Shown one piece after another: positions 59,620-64,000 of a DNA stretch of 64,000 bases. A program made the position numbers and the translations under genes. The stretch is from contig JAHCKG010000012.1 of the NCBI GenBank assembly GCA_026125895.1, positions 1-64,000 on the forward strand. Reading direction: 5' to 3'. Below the pieces are notes generated by a model. That model was not told the DNA's origin. It did not search any database and saw only the letters and a list, made by a program, of their open reading frames with translations. This DNA is from Pseudolabrys sp. (GTDB taxonomy: Bacteria > Pseudomonadota > Alphaproteobacteria > Rhizobiales > Xanthobacteraceae). Positions within the stretch are counted from its first letter, which is position 1; each line of letters starts with the position of its first letter.

Positions 59620-59697
59620 GGCACGCTTCTACCTGCTTCCGGGCGTGGCTGCGGGCGAGGGCGCCATTTTGGCGTCACTTGGTCGCGCGGCGGAATG

Positions 59698-60339
59698 CTA
59701 CGCCCCGATCGCCACTTTGACGCCGTCAATGACGAATTGCACCGCCAGCGCGGCGAGCAGCACGCCGAGCAGACGCGACATCACCATGTTGGCGGTGCTG
59801 CCGAGCAAGTTGCCGATGCGCGTCGCCAGCAAGAACACGATCAGACATACGAGCATGATGGCCGCGATGACCGCGAACAGCATGCCGAGCTTGACCGGGT
59901 CGCCTTCGCTGCGGCCCGACAACAGCACAGACGCGGTGATGGCGCCGGGGCCGGCCATCAGCGGGATGGCGAGCGGAAAGGCGGCGATGTTGCGTACGCG
60001 CTCCTCGATGGCCTGTTCGGCGGCTTCGGTCTGGCGCGTGACGCGGACGCCGAACACCATTTCCGAGGCGATCGAGAACAGCAGCAGGCCGCCGGCGATG
60101 CGGAACGCAGGCAGGGTGATCGACAGCGCATGCAGCAGCCAGTTCCCGATCAGGGCGCTGCCGGCCAGGATGATCGTGGCGATCACACAGGCGCGGATCG
60201 CGACCTGCGGCCGGTTCTTCTCCGGCAGGCCATGGGTGACGGCGAGAAAGGCGGGCACCAGCCCGACGGGATCGACCACCACGAGGATGGTGACGAAGGC
60301 CGAAACCAGAAATTCGATGGGCAGCGAAGCGAGCGTCAT
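59698..60339 (-). CDS. MarC family membrane protein
   Basis: A 213-residue six-helix membrane protein. L-V-V-V-D-P-V-G-L-V-P-A-F and P-L-A-I-P-L-M-A-G-P-G-A-I-T are the family signatures. Its function is not well known despite the name (multiple antibiotic resistance). The ATG at 60339 precedes the first helix; 60348 is an alternative. Confidence 0.9.
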   Translation of the reverse strand: MTLASLPIEFLVSAFVTILVVVDPVGLVPAFLAVTHGLPEKNRPQVAIRACVIATIILAGSALIGNWLLHALSITLPAFRIAGGLLLFSIASEMVFGVRVTRQTEAAEQAIEERVRNIAAFPLAIPLMAGPGAITASVLLSGRSEGDPVKLGMLFAVIAAIMLVCLIVFLLATRIGNLLGSTANMVMSRLLGVLLAALAVQFVIDGVKVAIGA

Positions 60340-60500
60340 GGCCGCCATCGTACCGGGTTGGCGGGGTTGCGGCGCGCGCAAAAGCAGGCGTGCGGCGAGT
60401 TATCCTGAGACCTTTGCAGCGGCCCTCGCCGGCGCCGTTTATCCCCCTGTAAGATATTGAAATAAAAGAAGATTAATAGGGTGCCGTGCGGGGTTTAAAA

Positions 60501-60529
60501 TTGGCTTTGCGCCCCCAAATCAGCTACAC
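60501..60529 (+). promoter_or_regulatory. candidate gyrA promoter
   Basis: TTGGCT and CTACAC with a 17-base spacer match the alphaproteobacterial sigma-70 pattern (TTGAC-17-CTATAT), 36 bases before the TTG start of gyrA. Experimental support is not available. Confidence 0.5.
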
Positions 60530-60564
60530 AGTCCGATAGATTCTTCACCGTCAGGAAGCCTTCT

Positions 60565-63318
60565 TTGTCCGACACCGATACCCCGAAATCGGGGGGCGAT
60601 CACCCCTCCGACGTCCGCCCCATTTCGATCACCGAGGAGATGAAGCGCAGCTATCTCGATTACGCCATGAGCGTGATCGTGTCGCGCGCGCTGCCCGATG
60701 TGCGCGACGGCTTGAAGCCCGTGCACCGCCGCATTCTCTATTCGATGCACGAGCAGGGCCATACGCCCGACAAAAAATACGTGAAGTCGGCGCGCGTCGT
60801 CGGCGACGTGATGGGTAAGTATCACCCGCACGGCGACAGCGCGATCTATGACGCGCTGGTGCGCATGGCGCAGGATTTCTCCATGCGCCTGATGCTGATC
60901 GACGGGCAGGGCAATTTCGGCTCGGTCGACGGCGATCCGGCGGCGGCGATGCGTTACACCGAGTGCCGTCTCGCCAAGCCGGCGATGGCGCTGCTCGACG
61001 ACATCGACAAGAACACCGTCGATTTCCAGGACAATTACGACGGCAACGAGCGCGAGCCGGCGGTGCTTCCGGCGCGCTACCCGAACCTATTGGTCAATGG
61101 CGCCGGCGGCATCGCTGTCGGCATGGCGACGAACATTCCGCCGCACAATCTCGGCGAGGTGATCGACGCCTGCATGGCGATGATCGACAATCCGGCGATC
61201 ACGGCGGACGAGCTGATCAACATCGTGCCAGGCCCGGATTTCCCGACCGGCGGCATCATCCTCGGCCGCTCCGGAATCTACTCGGCATTCACGACGGGCC
61301 GCGGCTCGGTGGTGATGCGCGGCAAGGTCGCGTTCGAGCAGTTCGGCAAGGACCGCGAAGCGATCATCATTTCGGAAATCCCGTACCAGGTGAACAAGGC
61401 CACCATGGTCGAGCGCATCGCCGAACTGGTGCGCGACAAGAAGATCGAGGGCATCTCCGACCTGCGCGACGAGAGCGACCGCGACGGCTATCGCGTCGTC
61501 ATCGAGCTCAAGCGCGACGCCGAGCGCGAGGTCGTGCTCAACCAGCTCTATCGCTTCACGCCGCTGCAGACCTCGTTCGGCGTCAACATGGTGGCGCTCG
61601 ACGGCGGCCGTCCGCTTTTGATGACCTTGCGCGACATGCTGACCGCCTTCGTCGCCTTCCGCGAAGAGGTGGTGTCACGCCGCACCAAGTTCCTGCTCGG
61701 CAAGGCGCGCGACCGCGCCCATATCCTCGTCGGCCTCGCCATCGCGGTGGCCAATATCGACGAGGTGATCAAGCTGATCCGCGGCTCGAAGGATGCCAAG
61801 GAAGCGCGCGAAGCGTTGATGGCACGCGACTGGCCGGCCAAGGACATGATCAACATGGTGCTGCTGATCGACGATCCGCGGCACCGCGTTTCGGATGCCG
61901 GCACGACCCGGCTGTCGGCCGAACAGGCCCAGGCGATCCTCGATCTGCGCCTGCAGCGCCTGACCGCTCTGGGCCGCGACGAGATCAAGGACGAACTCGA
62001 CAAGCTCGCCGCCGAGATCGCCGACTATCTCGACATCCTGCGTTCGCGCGCCCGCATCCAGGGCATCATCAAGGACGACCTCGCGGCGCTGAAGGCGCAG
62101 TTCGCGACGCCGCGCCGCACCGAGATCTCGGAAGCCGCCGGCGACATGGACGACGAGGACCTGATCCAGCGCGAAGACATGGTCGTGACCGTGTCGCATC
62201 TCGGTTACGTCAAGCGCGTGCCGCTCTCGACCTACCGGGCGCAGCGGCGCGGCGGCAAGGGCCGCGGCGGCATGCAAGTGCGCGACGAGGATTTCGTGGC
62301 GCGGCTGTTCGTCGCCTCGACGCATACGCCGGTGCTGTTCTTCTCCTCGGCCGGCAAGGTGTACAAGGAAAAGGTGTGGCGGCTGCCGCTCGCGGCGCCG
62401 CAGGCGCGCGGCAAGGCGATGATCAACATCCTGCCGCTCGACACCGGCGAGACCATCACCTCGCTGATGCCGTTGCCGGAGGACGAGAAGACCTGGGGCG
62501 ATCTCGACGTCATGTTCGCCACGACCAAGGGCACGGTCCGCCGCAACAAGCTGTCGGACTTCGTCGAGGTGCGCCGCTCCGGCATCATCGCTATGAAGCT
62601 CGCGGACGGCGAGGGTATCGTCGGCGTGCAGATCTGCACCGAGAAGGACGACGTGCTGCTGACCTCGTCGGGCGGCCAGTGCATCCGCTTCGCGGTGCCG
62701 GAAGTGCGCGTGTTCACCGGCCGCACATCCATGGGCGTGCGCGGCATTGCGCTCGAGAGCGACGACCGGCTGATCTCGATGACCATCCTGCGCCACAGCG
62801 AGGCGAGTTCGGAAGAGCGCGCGGCTTACTTGAAGAAGGCGAGCGCGGTGCGCCGCGGCGGCAATGGCGACGACGAAGCGGTCGCGGCGATGCAGACCGA
62901 GGCGGAGGAGAATGTCGCCGCCATCGAGCTCAGCGAGGAGCGCTACGTCCAGATGTCGGCGGCCGAGCAGTTCGTGCTCACGCTGTCGGAGCGCGGCTAC
63001 GGCAAGCGGACCTCGTCTTATGAGTACCGCATCACCGGGCGCGGCGGCAAAGGCATCGTCGCCATGGACATCTGGCAGAAGGCCAAGGGCGGCGGCTTCG
63101 AACTCAAGCCGAAGATCGGCCGCCTGGTCGCCTCGTTCCCGATCGAGGAAGACGACCAGGTGATGCTGGTCACCAACGCCGGCAAGCTGATCCGCACGCC
63201 GGTGTCGGGCATCCGCATCGCCGGGCGCTCGACGCAGGGCGTCATCGTGCTTGATACGGCCGACGACGAGCGCGTCGTGTCGGTCGAGCGTTTGAGCGAG
63301 GACGAGGGCGGGGAGTGA
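60565..63318 (+). CDS. gyrA: DNA gyrase subunit A
   Basis: A 917-residue topoisomerase II subunit that cuts and rejoins DNA. TTG start with AGGAAG nine bases before. The quinolone-pocket region reads [10 protein letters not shown] (Ser92, Asp96), wild type; the catalytic Tyr is in A-A-M-R-Y-T-E-C-R (Tyr131). The GyrA box is [11 protein letters not shown]. The carboxy-terminal pinwheel has six blades. The insertion at about 750-795 ([10 protein letters not shown]) fits the alphaproteobacterial form. Confidence 0.98.
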   Translation: MSDTDTPKSGGDHPSDVRPISITEEMKRSYLDYAMSVIVSRALPDVRDGLKPVHRRILYSMHEQGHTPDKKYVKSARVVGDVMGKYHPHGDSAIYDALVRMAQDFSMRLMLIDGQGNFGSVDGDPAAAMRYTECRLAKPAMALLDDIDKNTVDFQDNYDGNEREPAVLPARYPNLLVNGAGGIAVGMATNIPPHNLGEVIDACMAMIDNPAITADELINIVPGPDFPTGGIILGRSGIYSAFTTGRGSVVMRGKVAFEQFGKDREAIIISEIPYQVNKATMVERIAELVRDKKIEGISDLRDESDRDGYRVVIELKRDAEREVVLNQLYRFTPLQTSFGVNMVALDGGRPLLMTLRDMLTAFVAFREEVVSRRTKFLLGKARDRAHILVGLAIAVANIDEVIKLIRGSKDAKEAREALMARDWPAKDMINMVLLIDDPRHRVSDAGTTRLSAEQAQAILDLRLQRLTALGRDEIKDELDKLAAEIADYLDILRSRARIQGIIKDDLAALKAQFATPRRTEISEAAGDMDDEDLIQREDMVVTVSHLGYVKRVPLSTYRAQRRGGKGRGGMQVRDEDFVARLFVASTHTPVLFFSSAGKVYKEKVWRLPLAAPQARGKAMINILPLDTGETITSLMPLPEDEKTWGDLDVMFATTKGTVRRNKLSDFVEVRRSGIIAMKLADGEGIVGVQICTEKDDVLLTSSGGQCIRFAVPEVRVFTGRTSMGVRGIALESDDRLISMTILRHSEASSEERAAYLKKASAVRRGGNGDDEAVAAMQTEAEENVAAIELSEERYVQMSAAEQFVLTLSERGYGKRTSSYEYRITGRGGKGIVAMDIWQKAKGGGFELKPKIGRLVASFPIEEDDQVMLVTNAGKLIRTPVSGIRIAGRSTQGVIVLDTADDERVVSVERLSEDEGGE

Positions 63319-63360
63319 CATCTCTCCGCTAGACAATCTGGTTCAGGCAGGGATTACTCG

Positions 63361-63384
63361 CATCGTCCGGTTTCGCGGACGATG
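63361..63384. terminator. hairpin after gyrA
   Basis: CATCGTCCG and CGGACGATG form a nine-base perfect stem with a six-base loop (GTTTCG), 43 bases after the gyrA stop and 17 bases before the next ATG. There is no T-run, so termination may be weak or the element may be a repeat of the genome. Confidence 0.45.
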
Positions 63385-63400
63385 ACAGTGAGAATTCCCC

Positions 63401-64000
63401 ATGAACTGGCAGTTATTTTCGGCCTTCTTCGTCATTACAACGATCCTCATCGCCGTCCCGGGCCCGGTGGTCACGCTGGTGATCGCGACCGGGGCGCAGC
63501 GCGGTATTCGTCCGGCGCTGGCGACCGTGGCCGGCACCATGGCCGGCACCGCCGTGCTGCTCGCCGGCATCGGTTTCGGTCTCGACTGGCTGCTCAAGAT
63601 GTCGTCGGCCTTGTTCGAGGTGATGCGCTGGGCCGGCGCCGCCTATCTGTTCTGGCTCGGCATCCAGGCCTGGCGCCACGCCGGCGATCCGGTGCCGAAG
63701 CTCGAGCCGCGCGGCCATGTTTTCGCGACGCGCGGCTTCCTCGTCGCCGTGACCAACCCGAAGACCATCGCCTTCTTCACGGCGTTCCTGCCGCAGTTCA
63801 TCGACCCGACGCTGCCGGTCGGCTTCCAGATCCTGGTGATGTCGCTGACGTCGCTGCTGATCGCGCTGGTGCTGGACTCGTGCTGGGCGGTCGCCGCCGG
63901 TCTCGGCCGCGCCTGGTTCCTCAAGCCGCACCACAACAAGCTGCTCGGCCGCGTCTCCGGTCTGGTGCTGATGGGCGGCGGCGTATGGCTGAGCCTGACA
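63401..64000 (+). CDS. LysE family translocator, 3' end missing
   Basis: The first 200 residues of a RhtB/LysE-type amino-acid exporter; the end lies beyond the window. Seen: F-F-V-I-T-T-I-L-I-A-V-P-G-P-V-V-T-L-V-I-A-T-G at the start, including the P-G-P family motif, further hydrophobic segments, and N-P-K-T-I-A-F-F-T-A-F-L-P-Q-F in the fourth helix. Members export amino acids or derivatives; substrate unknown. Confidence 0.88.
   Translation, partial: MNWQLFSAFFVITTILIAVPGPVVTLVIATGAQRGIRPALATVAGTMAGTAVLLAGIGFGLDWLLKMSSALFEVMRWAGAAYLFWLGIQAWRHAGDPVPKLEPRGHVFATRGFLVAVTNPKTIAFFTAFLPQFIDPTLPVGFQILVMSLTSLLIALVLDSCWAVAAGLGRAWFLKPHHNKLLGRVSGLVLMGGGVWLSLT

Noticed and set aside
60565-63318. Quinolone-resistance change in gyrA
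   Set aside because: The pocket reads [10 protein letters not shown] with Ser and Asp at the sensitive positions.

Overview
The window is GC-rich chromosomal DNA from an alphaproteobacterium, most likely Hyphomicrobiales (Bradyrhizobium / Rhodopseudomonas / Pseudolabrys-like). The signs are several small Omp25/Omp31-type barrel proteins, TRAP and CoA-thioester catabolic genes, a DDEIPF-tailed SSB, and gyrA and uvrA sequences of this type. The genus is an inference from protein style, not from a search.

Layout. (1) 1-9831: the end of a MerR regulator, then a catabolic cluster of enoyl-CoA hydratase and 3-hydroxyacyl-CoA dehydrogenase on +, a DctPQM TRAP transporter, a PaaK-like aryl-CoA ligase and a citryl-CoA-lyase-like protein on -, a divergent GntR/FCD regulator with a candidate operator, and a PfkB sugar kinase. 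(2) 9878-33451: a 23.6-kb integrative element in the 3' end of tRNA-Pro(GGG), bounded by 48-bp direct repeats with one mismatch. (3) 33514-42442: exopolysaccharide/O-antigen genes. (4) about 43270-45070: a low-GC patch with a DUF91-type putative nuclease. (5) 45094-49009: cupin, a broken DUF4258 toxin-like pair, uvrA. (6) 49421-55523: a frameshifted autotransporter and three paralogous outer-membrane barrels, separated by near-identical terminator hairpins. (7) 55961-64000: ssb, an exported MetX-like hydrolase, a DUF1772-like membrane protein, a CorC/HlyC-type protein, MarC, gyrA, and the start of a LysE-type exporter.

The element is the most interesting part. It carries a tyrosine integrase, an AlpA-like helix-turn-helix protein, a RepA-like ATPase followed by a phased TGTCC/GGACA repeat array that looks like an origin, and a Nu1-like small terminase. 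It also has a tail-assembly chaperone with a T-TTT-TTC slippery site leading into a -1 extension, and a tape-measure gene. I see no capsid, portal, large terminase or lysis gene, so it is a phage satellite or a reduced prophage. Cargo includes a Panacea antitoxin with an overlapping two-helix membrane protein (PanAT-like), a membrane diguanylate cyclase, and an operon behind a structured leader resembling C4 antisense RNA. That operon holds a Tat-exported protein, its non-exported paralogue, and a protein with an ADP-ribosyltransferase-like R-S-E pattern. Further cargo is a Rap1a/Tai-like immunity protein and, next to the tRNA end, a compact four-gene operon ending in a trypsin-like protease (SWIM zinc protein, small beta protein, helical protein, protease). 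The last two operons are the best candidates for undescribed conflict systems.

The exopolysaccharide block would build the lipid-linked sugar (WcaJ-like transferase), extend it (GT4), polymerise or ligate it (O-antigen ligase family), control export (Wzz/GumC-like protein with a degenerate kinase domain), and modify it (GNAT/FemAB-like and deacetylase genes).
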